64,000 nucleotides of DNA, from assembly GCF_029784155.1 (NCBI RefSeq), contig NC_073693.1:139923988-139987987 (forward strand), given 5' to 3'. Shown here in pieces: positions 46,084-55,899 of the stretch. Position numbers and translations under genes: made by a program. The DNA comes from Uranotaenia lowii. Taxonomy: Eukaryota; Arthropoda; Insecta; Diptera; Culicidae. Position 1 is the stretch's first letter, and each line of letters opens with the position of its first letter. The notes under the pieces were generated by a model. The model saw only the letters and a program-made list of their open reading frames with translations. It ran no database searches and was not told the DNA's origin.

Positions 46084-46411
46084 TATCTCTTAGACTAAGA
46101 ACATGATACATGAGACCTGAAGCCTGGGACCTGAGACTTGAGACCTGGGACCTGAGACCTGAGACTTGAGACCTGAGACATGAGACATGAGACATGAGAC
46201 ATGAGATATGAGACCTGAGACATGAAACATTAGAAATTAGACATGAGACCTGAGACCTGGCACCTGAGACAAGGTATATTGGACTTGAGACCTCAGGATG
46301 AGACATGAAACCTGAGACCTGAGGCATGCGACAAGAATTATGAAACATAAGACTTTAGACCTAAGACATGGGACATGAGGCATGAGACATAAGACATAAG
46401 ACATAAGACAT
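46084..46411 (+). repeat. (GAGACAT/GAGACCT)n microsatellite, left part
   Basis: Seven-base units GAGACCT, GAGACAT and GGGACCT repeat for about 330 bp. The array continues at 48033-48107 on the far side of the TIR element. The open frame on the minus strand here is a by-product of the repeat. Confidence 0.85.
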
Positions 46412-48032
46412 CCCGAATAGCAAAGACCGTGGTATTAATTATAACCGAACAATGATATTCAATATAACAATAAACTTCATCGTTATTTCTCAATATTTAT
46501 CAACCGCTTTTTATTTTGAGATCACCATAAAATTCGAAGTCATCGTGAAGTTTATCGTTAATTTAAAATATTTCATAGTTGTCGAAAATACCAGAAGCAC
46601 GGTATAACAATAATTTCCCTGTGATTTTTTATTGTTACTGTGTAATACATGGTAAAATTGAGATCCAAACCAAAACGAACGTTGGTAAGTTTTTGCTTTT
46701 TCTACCTATTCTCAATTTTTCGTGTGGAGATAATGTTTTTAATTCGCGCTATTTTTGAAACAATTGCGGTAAATTTTCTCTGCAGGCAAGAGGACCTATC
46801 TGGGATGGTGAGTATAACTTTTTAAAGTGATTGTGTTTTAAAGAACCATACTTTGCATATAAACATATCAAATTTATTTTGCAAGGTGCCCTCCACCGGC
46901 TCTGGCAACAAGCAATTGCTTGTGCTAATGGGAAAATATCCACCTGATCGGCGTAAATGGCAGTGGAAAACAAGCCTTCGGAAAGGTGCTGTGACCCTCA
47001 AATCACGAGGAGGAGGATCACTGGAAAATGATCCGCATAACGGCGGTTGATATCGCGGAGTCCGGGAGGATCTGTCGTAAGTTTTTTTTAGCAAGCAAAA
47101 ATGCTGCATAAATCCTTGGTACCGTGCGAATGAAATTACGCTCGAAATCCATTTTCTTAGAGTAGTTTCAATTTCCCTGTTTTATCCTATCATTCGTTTC
47201 CTATTTTTTAAGGCTGCAGCCATGGCGGATTTGGTGTATAAAAAGCAGCTTCCGGTTCACCATGACGTCCACGAATTTTGCATCACACACCACTCGCAGC
47301 AGGTCGGTCGGAGCTGCTCTCAAAGCCAATCGGGAAACCATCAGCTACCCGAGACCGTCGTCATGAACGAGCTTAAGTCTCGGGAGTTGGCTTAAAAAAT
47401 GCTACAGCAGGCGTAGCCCGGATTCCGATCGAGGTGCAAGCTTTTCTGAAATTGTAAAAAGTATAGCTTAAAAGTGACTTGCAATAGAAATTAATCAGTT
47501 TATTACAGTTATTCCTTGTTTTAGGGAATATTGGTTGATCGTGTTTTGTAATAAACTTGTGCCAAGTTTATTAAAAGCACGACTAAAGAAGTATAATATT
47601 CCTCAAAACAAGGAATAACTTTAACAAACTGATTAATTTTTATTGAATTATTTCGAAAAAAAATAAAAATAAAATATCGTGAGAATATCGTGATTTTTAT
47701 CATTGTTGAAACGATGAAAATACAATCAAATACAATAAATTTTACGGTTCCCATTAGAAAAACCGGAATCTGTAATAACCATGAACAAAATTGTTTTGTA
47801 ATTTCAAATGTATGGAAAAAAGTTGATTTTTTCATGGTTAAGTAGCTTAACAACCCCCTTTTTTCGTGGTAATTTTTGCCAAAACTATTAATTTTATTTT
47901 AAAACGTTGAATTTTACAGTACATTCATGCATTCAAGGTTTCAGAACCATGATATATTTTGTATGGACCATTTTATACATGGTAGAGTGAAAATGAAAAT
48001 CATGGTTTTTTCACCATACTTTTCTATTCGGG
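46412..48032. mobile_element. 1.6-kb TIR element with CCCGAATAG ends and splice-like signals
   Basis: Left CCCGAATAGCAAAGACCGTG and right CACCATACTTTTCTATTCGGG are inverted repeats, inserted in the GAGACAT array with AT on both sides (a possible 2-bp duplication). The middle (46640-47450) is GC-richer. It shows ATG at 46649 with 12 codons to 46684 and GTAAGT; a 22-nt segment 46786-46807 between CTCTGCAG and GTGAGT; a segment 46886-47078 ending at GTAAGT; and GGCTGCAG before ATGGCGGATTTGG at 47223. Spliced, the first three give only a 39-codon frame. The product is not recognised; gene capture is possible. Confidence 0.55.
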
Positions 48033-48107
48033 ATGAAACCTGAGGCATGAGACAAGCGCCATGAAACATGAGACCTGAGACATGAGACTTTGGACCTGAG
48101 ACCGGAG
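48033..48107 (+). repeat. (GAGACAT/GAGACCT)n microsatellite, right part
   Basis: Continuation of the array at 46084-46411 after the TIR element. Confidence 0.8.
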
Positions 48108-48110
48108 ACA

Positions 48111-48725
48111 AGCTACTAGTATTAGTACCGCGAGAAATTAGTTTAGCTCCGATTTCAACTTGTGACCTCTCTAATGAAAGGGTTTGACTTGTAGGTGACG
48201 AAAAAAAGTGTCGCGAGTTCGCTTGTACAAGCTACTAGTGTTAGTACCGCGGGAAATTAGTTTAGTTCCGATTTCAACTTGCGACCCCTCTAGTGAAAGG
48301 GTTTGACTTGTGGGTGACGAAAAATAGTGTCGCGACTTCACTAGTACAAGCTACTAGGGTTAGTACCGCGAGAAATTAGTTTAGCTCCGATTTCAACTTT
48401 CGACCGGTCAAGTGAAAGTGTTTGACTTGTTGGTGATGAAAAATAGTGTTGCGAGTTCGCTAGTACGACCTACTAGTGTTAGTACCGCAGGAAATTAGTT
48501 TAGCTCCGATTTCAACTTTCGACCGGTCAAATGAAAGGGTTTGACTTGTAGATGACGAAAAATAGTGTCGCGACTTCACTAGTACAAGCTACTAGGGTTA
48601 GTACCGCGAGAAATTAGTTAAGCTCCGATTTCAACTTGCGACCCCTCTAGCGAAAGGGTTTGACTTGTAGGTGACGAAAACTAGTGCCGCGAGTTTGCTA
48701 GTACATGCAACTAGTGTTAGTACCG
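48111..48725 (+). repeat. 119-bp minisatellite, five units plus a partial
   Basis: Units start at 48111, 48231, 48349, 48468, 48587 and 48706. Each reads AGCTACTAGTGTTAGTACCG, GAAATTAGTTTAGCTCCGAT, AAAGGGTTTGACTTG and GGTGACGAAAAATAGTG, with a few substitutions. No open frame runs through. Confidence 0.9.
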
Positions 48726-49835
48726 GTAGCCAGTTTATGGTTTTTATGCCAATTTATAAAATTCCAAATGGAAATTTTCCGCTGAACAACTTTGTCGAAG
48801 ACCGTAACTTCGTATCTTATTAGGCAAAAAAGTTAGTAGCTGTTTAACAGAAGTATGTCTTTTCGCATGGATTAACAATAAATTCAATTGACATCACTGC
48901 TTGAGCCTCGCGAAGTGTTGCCACTGAACCTCGAAAATACCCAAACTTGAGAACTTTCCCCGCCAACCCGAATTAAACTCCCTCCCTACAGGTTTGGCTA
49001 TTGGTGGCATAGCTCAAAGTTAAGCTCTTAAAGGAGAACTCATCCCCCAAAATCTGATACCACAATAAAATGGAAATCAAAATAAAAAAAAATATCGCCA
49101 GGTTCAGGAACCACACCCATACCTGCAATGGCTTTGCGATTACCATCTCAGGATGCTAACCGCTCGACCACCGAAGAGTTGTTGAGAGAGGCAGCTACAT
49201 CATCGTATATGTGAGACTTTCTGCGAATGAAGCGGGAATAAAAGTTATTCCCCAAAAAAAAACAGTTCTTCGCTTTGAACTTACCCCCCAAACTTAAATC
49301 TGCCACGATGGAGGTAACAGAATCAGATGCGCTTACAACAAAAACCCCCCAAAAAACAGTTCTTCGCTTGAAGGACAAGTTTGGCTTATTGGCAAGCTGT
49401 GATTTTTTCACAAACTTAAGTTGTCAATCTTGAACTTAGGTTTGGCGGGTGGCAGTTCTCAAGTTTGGGTATTTTCGATTTTCAGTGGCAACACTTCGCG
49501 AGGCTCAAGCAGTGATGTCAATTGAATTTATTGTTAATCCATGCGTAAAGACATACCCCTGTTAAACAGCTACTAACTTTTTTGCCTAATAAGATACGAA
49601 GTTACGGTCTTCGACAAAGTTGTTCAGCGGAAAATTTCCATTTGGAACCATAACCATAAACTGGCTCGGTTCCACAGACGAAACAAAAATGATGTTCATT
49701 TTTCAGTACAAAATATTCAATTTTCCCATACAAACCTAAAAGTTCAAATTTACTCATGTAAACGTTACTTTAAAATTTTGCATAAAATCATGGATGAGTT
49801 TTGGACCAAGACGAAGCTTTTTAGACCCCAGGGTT
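48726..49835. repeat. Foldback element, copy 2
   Basis: GCCAGTTTATGG and CTTTGTCGAAGACCGTAACT on the left are inverted as AGTTACGGTCTTCGACAAAG and CCATAAACTGGC on the right. The arms are about 240 bp. The outer right part to CCCCAGGGTTT matches copy 1 at 2855-3512. The left outer arm is cut by the minisatellite. The centre holds a tRNA-like SINE head. Confidence 0.65.
49101..49178 (-). repeat. tRNA-Ser/Leu-like SINE head or decayed tRNA
   Basis: On the minus strand GGTCGAGCGGTTAGCATCC resembles a tRNA box A, and GGTTCCTGAACC stands at the box B position but deviates from the consensus. An A-rich stretch adjoins. Not a functional tRNA by eye. Confidence 0.45.
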
Positions 49836-50067
49836 TGAGAAATTCCAAAATGACCTCAAATCGACTCAGTCTATTGTCCAGCGTTATGTGCCAATATATT
49901 GCCATGCTTACCATGCGCCAAAACTTATACGTACTGCAGACGATGTGCAAGGATGTCAACGTTTGACATGTGTTCAGCGACGGGATCACCCTTATATCAT
50001 GATTGCCGTCTTGTAAAGAAGATGGAGATTGCTATCAGAATGGGTGTAAAGCTTGCTTCATTTAGAA

Positions 50068-50645
50068 TTGGAACAAATCCGTCTTTCATTTCAACTCTTT
50101 AACCCTCACCGATAAAGCCGCAAATTAAATTAAAAAAAACAAATTCACGGTGATTTCTCCTCTTACATAATAAAAAATAATTCGGCTATAAAAAATCAAT
50201 TACAAAACATCGTTCAAATAATCGAAAATAGTTAGGCCAAGATTTCTGACCGTTGACCGTAGGCGACAACTCAATCCAGTTGGAACTTGCGCACAAAACG
50301 AAAATAAGAAATCTACCTAGCCATCGATCGAACGATATAATATAAGAAGACTTAACAGAGCAACCACATGCTAAATTTTTTTTGTCCGTTCGACACATGT
50401 GCATTCACATGGCGGTCGAACCATCCATAATTAACTGTATCGAAAAACGTAGTGCCTCCTCTATTGGGTACTACTTCTTCAATACAGTTAATTGGTGCGG
50501 GACAAAGAATTTAGTATGTGGTCAAGCTTCTATTTCAAATGCTCTTCGCTCATTTTACCACCTTAGAATTTTCTTCTGATCTTCTATCCGTCTTTCATTT
50601 CAACTCTTTAAACCTCACCGATAAAGCCGCAATTTAATTTCATAA
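50068..50645. repeat. Single-arm relatives of the 246-bp palindrome
   Basis: 50075-50165 matches the right edge of the palindrome element through CACGGTGATTTCTCCTC. 50395-50645 repeats one arm (CACATGGCGGTCGAACC through AAAGCCGC) with several substitutions. No complementary arm is present, which suggests the palindromic form at 4145 is derived. Confidence 0.7.
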
Positions 50646-50789
50646 GTTGGAACAAATTTTCGCTCATATTTTGGCGCTCCTTGTGGACGGATTTGGAATT
50701 TCTTGGAGCCCACGTGTCGAGAATTTTGTCAGCTTCACGTATGTATTTTTGACATTCCTCAAATCAACTTTACTTTGTAAACAATCCAC

Positions 50790-51356
50790 ATGGAAGCCGA
50801 AAGAAGGACAAAAATTGTGCACAGTTATTTGGAAAATCCATTGTGGTCTGCATCTAAGCTAACTAAACAGCTGAAATTGCCCAGAAATACCGTATGGCGC
50901 GTTATCAAACGGTAGGAGGGAAACATTTACGACGATTCGGAAGCCTCAAGCCAATCCTCGGAGTGGAATTGTCGACCGGAAACTGCGTGGGGTAAGATTT
51001 TTAAGACGATTAAGAGGAATTCCAATCTTTTGAACCCTGATTTGGCCAGAATATTTGGTGCTGCCCATAGTACCGTGAGGAGAATTCGACTCCGGCAAGG
51101 AATCAAGGCGGATCGAGCTAACAAGCAGCCAAATCGGACCATAAAACAGAATAGTATGGCCAAAATCCGTGCTAGCTACACGACCAGGTGCTGACCAAGT
51201 TCGACGGGTGTCTTCTGATGGACGATGAAACCTATATTAAGGCTGACTTCGGGGAAATCCCAGGTCTAAAACTTTACTTGGCAACGGCTCGGGGCGATGT
51301 TCCAGCCAAATTGAAATTTGTTTTTGCCGACAAATTTGCACGAAAATTTATTATTT
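50790..51356 (+). pseudogene. Tc1/mariner (DD37E-like) transposase fossil
   Basis: The ATG at 50790 opens MEAERRTKIVHSYLENP. In shifting frames follow an HTH-like LPRNTVWRVIKR, IFGAAHSTVRRIRLRQG and the first catalytic block LLMDDETYIKADFG, then FVFADKFARKFII. Stops and frameshifts occur near 50910, 51170 and 51356, and the C-terminal half with the remaining DE residues is missing. It is a relative of the element at 60454 but clearly older. Confidence 0.75.
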
Positions 51357-52146
51357 GACAAAAAGTTCATAAAACGAACAGCGATTTGATTACACGCTCT
51401 CTAACACGTGAGTTCGGGATGCAAGCCCCTCGAACACTAGTGAGTGTGGGAAAGTGCGACTCTTAAACTGAAAAATTTAGAAACATTTCGATAGTAAAAC
51501 TCAATTCCGTTGTTTTGTAGCCAGTTTGCCGTTTGTTGGTCCCGCCACAGCAACATTGTTACTATGATATTTCCGAACTGTATCATTCGGTGGTCCTATT
51601 CTGACTGAGCTCCGCTCTCGGCTATGCTCTTTATTTATAGTCTGTTATACTCTTAGCGCACTCATCTGATTATGTCAGTTTTCCATTCTATTCAGGATGC
51701 CACAGTTACGATATTTTCTGGCACATTTTTGGATTTCTCCTTTTTTATAGCGTTTCAATACAGCAAATGGCGGCTTTGGGCATGATCAAATTAGAAGATT
51801 TTTTGAACCTCGTTTTTTTACCTTTTTGAAGTATAATTTATGTAAAATTATTTTAATCTACATTACGGCCCCCCGCTTACTAACTCCACACAAAAGTAAA
51901 ATGAGTACTCGGCACAAAAAAGCTTTATGAGTTAAAAGCTTTAATTAAACTACTTGTAAATAAAAAAAATTAAAATCAACATACTGAGACAGAACTCAGA
52001 TTGAGAAAAAGATTCAATTCAGGATTAAGGTTCAGAATTCAGATTCATAATTTATTTTCAGAATACAGATCTGATATCATTTTTTTCACTAACTTTGCCA
52101 AGGTTGTTTTTAATTACCATATGCGTAGGGGTTGCTTCTAATAACC
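51357..52146. other. No recognised feature
   Basis: Moderately AT-rich sequence. There is no coding frame or repeat I can support. Confidence 0.35.
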
Positions 52147-52154
52147 ATCTAGAC

Positions 52155-52389
52155 CAGCGGTCGGGGAACCGGGGTAAATTACCCCAAATGGGGTAAAAGT
52201 GAAATTCTTGGGGGTAACAGTGAATATTTTGTGAGTGAAAAGTGTATATTTTCATTTTGCAATTTGTTGGTGCATGATATGAAGATGCTGAAAAAATTTC
52301 GATTTCGTTATTTGCTCTTCGTTATGGGGTAATATCAACTTAAATAAAAATGTTTTGGGGTAATGATTCAAAAAGTTCCCCGACCCCTG
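52155..52389 (+). mobile_element. hAT-type MITE, copy 1
   Basis: Ends CAGCGGTCGGGGAACC and GGTTCCCCGACC-type AAAGTTCCCCGACCCCTG, with repeated GGGGTAA motifs. Flanked on the left by ATCTAGAC and on the right by CCTTAGAT, which do not match each other. See copy 2. Confidence 0.8.
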
Positions 52390-53469
52390 CCTTAGATGCT
52401 AACTTGTCAAGGGAAACTATACACCGTTGGAATATAATTCTTGTTCAACTTGTCGCAAGATGTGTTATGTCAAGATTTGAAGTGCAATCAGATACACAGT
52501 TTGTTTTATCATCGGTATAATCTTCAATTCTTCACCATTTTGTTAGCCAAATAAATGATATCACATTATCACATGTATCTAACTGCAGAGATCGCCAGGC
52601 CACGCCAGGAAAAATGGGTATTTTCAGTTTTGGAAAAACTATGTGTTTTTTTAATATTTTTCTTAGGAACACCTTCTTTTTGTGTGATTTTTCAAAAAAT
52701 ATAATTATTTTCCATTGGCTGAAAAAAAATTGAAGCAACAACTCTCTCAACTTTCTGCAATAATTTCTTTTTTTAATCGTTAGAACTCATGTCTAACCTA
52801 AAGGATTTAAAAGCTGAAATGGCCAGTTTGGCAAAAAAAAACCATTAACCAACCGAAGAACATCAACTTGGGCCCATATTTACCTCGAACATCAAAAAGC
52901 CATTGGATTTGTAAATGCTTACTAAATTAAAATTTCCTTTAGGTTGACCTGGTTCTATTGCCTTATCGAATTTATCAAATATATGTACATCCCACTTTAG
53001 CTAAACATCAAATAAAGAATCAAGTTTTTACTTCATTAATATGCCTAAACCACGTGTAACCTGAAGGTGATCGCCATGCCCTTATTTTTCTTATCAAACG
53101 GAAATTTTTAAATAAGATTTCCATTCAATTATAGTACTGGAAAGGAATATTAAGTTTAGATTCTTTGCTGAATTTTCATTTGTGATTCTTACTTTTCGTC
53201 AGCAAAAGTAGATAGTTTTTAAAATAAAAAAAATGCATAAGTCGTAACAAACATTAAGTTCTGTTAAAATTTCAAAACCGTCTTTTCATGTAAACTTGCG
53301 TTACCTAGAACCAAGATAAAAAAGGGATAATATATGCTAAAACACACTTAGTCAGCTAGTTTAATACTAAATTTAACATTCATAAGAGTTGTTAGACTTG
53401 CTTTTTAATGCAAGCTTCCATTTATTTTAAAAATACGTTAGGAAGTTGAAAATGTAAGCATTTTTTAAT

Positions 53470-54295
53470 ATCCACCTCAAATACCGATTTTCATACCGAT
53501 TTTTAGTATTACCATACCGATAAAAGATTTTTTTGGGTTCCAAAATACCGATAAAAATGTGGCATCACTGTCTAGATCAGGGGTCGGGGAACTTTTTGAA
53601 TCATTACCCCAAAACATTTTTATTTAAGTTGATATTACCCCATAACGAAGAGCAAATAACGAAATCGAATTTTTTTCAGCATCTTCATATCATGCACCAA
53701 CAAATTGCAAAATGAAAATATACACTTTTCACTCACAAAATATTCACTGTTACCCCCAAGAATTTCACTTTTACCCCATTTGGGGTAATTTACCCCGGTT
53801 CCCCGACCGCTGATCTAAGGAGACAAGAGCATTGTCAATTGAGATTGATCTTTAGAAACTTCCACCTTCTGCTGGCAGTCGCAGTAAGTCAAATATCAGC
53901 CTTGAGCTGAGTCCATTGGCTTTTAGGTTGAGCACTATAATAGTGCATCATTTGACAGAACATAGGAACAAAACAGCGCGAACAACTGAACGAATTAAGA
54001 GAGTGCACCGTGAAGATCTTTGCAGGGTACTTTAAAAGTTGTACAGATCAGTTACGCCACGCCAGCTACCGCACTTTGTCTCCTTTCTACGGGACCTTTA
54101 CGAGGATAGCTTGAATTAAGTGGGAATGTGGAAGTGGACTGAAATTTGAATTAAAATCTTAAAAATCGGTATGAAATCGGTATATTTTGCCAAAAATCGG
54201 TAATCGGTATATACCGATTCTTGGTCAAAATTTTGCTCAAAAATCGGTATAAATACCGGAAAATCGGTATGTGTGGCATCGCTGCATATAGAGTT
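53470..54295. repeat. ATCGGTAT/ATACCGAT motif clusters
   Basis: Clusters of ATACCGAT at 53480-53560 and of ATCGGTAT at 54165-54275, each ending in GTGGCATCACTG or GTGGCATCGCTG. They look like motif-rich ends of related TIR elements. Whole elements were not delimited. Confidence 0.4.
53578..53812 (-). mobile_element. hAT-type MITE, copy 2 (inverted)
   Basis: Near-identical reverse complement of 52155-52389, also 235 bp. Read in element orientation its flanks are CCTTAGAT and ATCTAGAC, the exact swap of those around copy 1. Confidence 0.8.
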
Positions 54296-55182
54296 AATGT
54301 TTAACGTACAAAGCATGTTGATGGTAGAAAATTTGAAATTTTACCGTTTTTTTTGTTCCTTCTTCTATTCGAAGAACGCGGCACCGGCACAATGTTCTTG
54401 GATGTAACATTGAGCCTACTTCAGGAGTTCAAGATGGGTCACGAAAGTATTAGCGAAAATACGCTGTGCGTGAAAAAAGGAATTCATCATTGATCTTTTT
54501 TATGATATCAGTTCTTCATAGCTGAATTACTATTTGAAATGAGGATTCGAAACTAATTATTCGATTTAAAAAATATTACATATTTTTTAAGCTTTCTGTA
54601 TTTATTTTTCAGGAATTTTCATCCTATTTGATGATTCAGCCCATCTCTAGTTATTAGGAAGCTTTCGAAATTAGAGTTCTGTACAGACTTGACATTCAAA
54701 ATTAACATTAAGATTCAAAGAGAAGGATTTCGATTAAGAATTTAGTTTGTGAGTTCAAATTCAGGTTCGAATCCAGATTACAGTTCCAGGATTCAGATGA
54801 ATGTGAAAAAAATCTAAACGTGAATTCTGTATATTTAAAAAAAAAATATTCCGAGTTGCGTTCGCATTCAGAATTCAGATTCAAACATCAAATTGAAAAT
54901 TCAGATAACATATTACATCTAGCTTCGGTTTGGCAAGACTTAGTGAAGATTTTGAATTTCTGATATCCAGTCTGTCTGTATTTCTGTCTTAATATCCAGT
55001 TAGGCTGGAACAAAAATCAATTTCTACTTTTCTTCGTTGAGCGACCCCTTCTCTTGATTCGATCTGGCCCAAATTTGGCTTGAGACCTTGTACTAGGCCT
55101 AGGATCAATTTTAGCCTGCAGGGCATAACATTACACAAGCTTGAAATTTCTCATACAAATTTGGGGCAGTCTACTGTGCATG

Positions 55183-55896
55183 TACACTCAGAAAAATACT
55201 ATTATGTATGCCATAAGATTCTCTTATGAAGTGGCGCCATAAGAAAAATTTATGAAATTCATAAGATTGTCTTATGACGCGAATGAATTCTGAAGATGAA
55301 CGCCTACTTCAATGAGAGGTTGTTGCTTTTCATAAGAGACTCTTATGGAAACAGTAAATCACTTTCTAATAAGAAAAAATCTAGTTATTTCATGCTGAAA
55401 ACATTCACTTTATTGTTTGCCAAATTTGTTTAAAATTAAATTCTTCATGGTCACCATCAGCAGTGCATCAACAGACGGCTCCATCAGTTTTTTTTTGCCG
55501 CATCTTAATCTTTGACCTTTCGTTTTTTGGCGATCAGCTTGCTGAAAAGTAAAGAAATTATGTATTTTTGTTTACTAATATATTAAACGTTCATACCAAA
55601 AACATCAAATCGGACTTACCATTCCGGAGATAGCAATAACATTTAACATTGAAGGAAAACTATAATAACTATGAACTGGCGATTGTTTCGTACTGTTAGA
55701 TGATGAAAAAAACTGATGCTATGAATGAATATGTTCATTATTTTTTCACAATGCCGTTTCTTCTATTTTTCATAAGAACATCGTATGAAAATTGAAAGAA
55801 TTTCATAAGACTCTTATGAAACATTATTTTACACTCTAAAAAGAGGTTCATAAGATGCATCTTATGAAAATTATAATAAGAATTTGCCTGAGTGTA
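55183..55896. mobile_element. MITE with CATAAG-rich body and spliceable mini-ORF
   Basis: TACACTCAGAAAAATACTAT and ATAAGAATTTGCCTGAGTGTA are inverted ends with TA at both borders. CATAAGA and TCTTATG recur about a dozen times in the outer 200 bp on each side, many as palindromes such as CATAAGATTCTCTTATG. The centre is different in composition and holds the minus-strand two-exon frame at 55410-55649. Confidence 0.65.
55410..55649 (-). CDS. Hypothetical two-exon 53-residue ORF inside the MITE
   Basis: The ATG at 55649 starts 10 codons (MLNVIAISGM) to 55620, followed by GTAAGT. A 78-bp intron ends CTTTTCAG, and the second exon 55541-55410 adds 43 codons (QADRQKTKGQRLRCGKKK...) to TAA. Phase 0 at the junction, with strong donor and acceptor. 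Basic, no known domain. It may be a captured exon pair or chance. Confidence 0.25.
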
Positions 55897-55899
55897 TAT

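Noticed and set aside
46055..46348. Minus-strand frame with repeated Ser-Cys-Leu-Arg-Ser
   Set aside because: Arises from the seven-base microsatellite; no start context or domain.
49101..49178. Functional tRNA gene
   Set aside because: The box B and stems deviate and it lies in the centre of a foldback element; a SINE head fits better.
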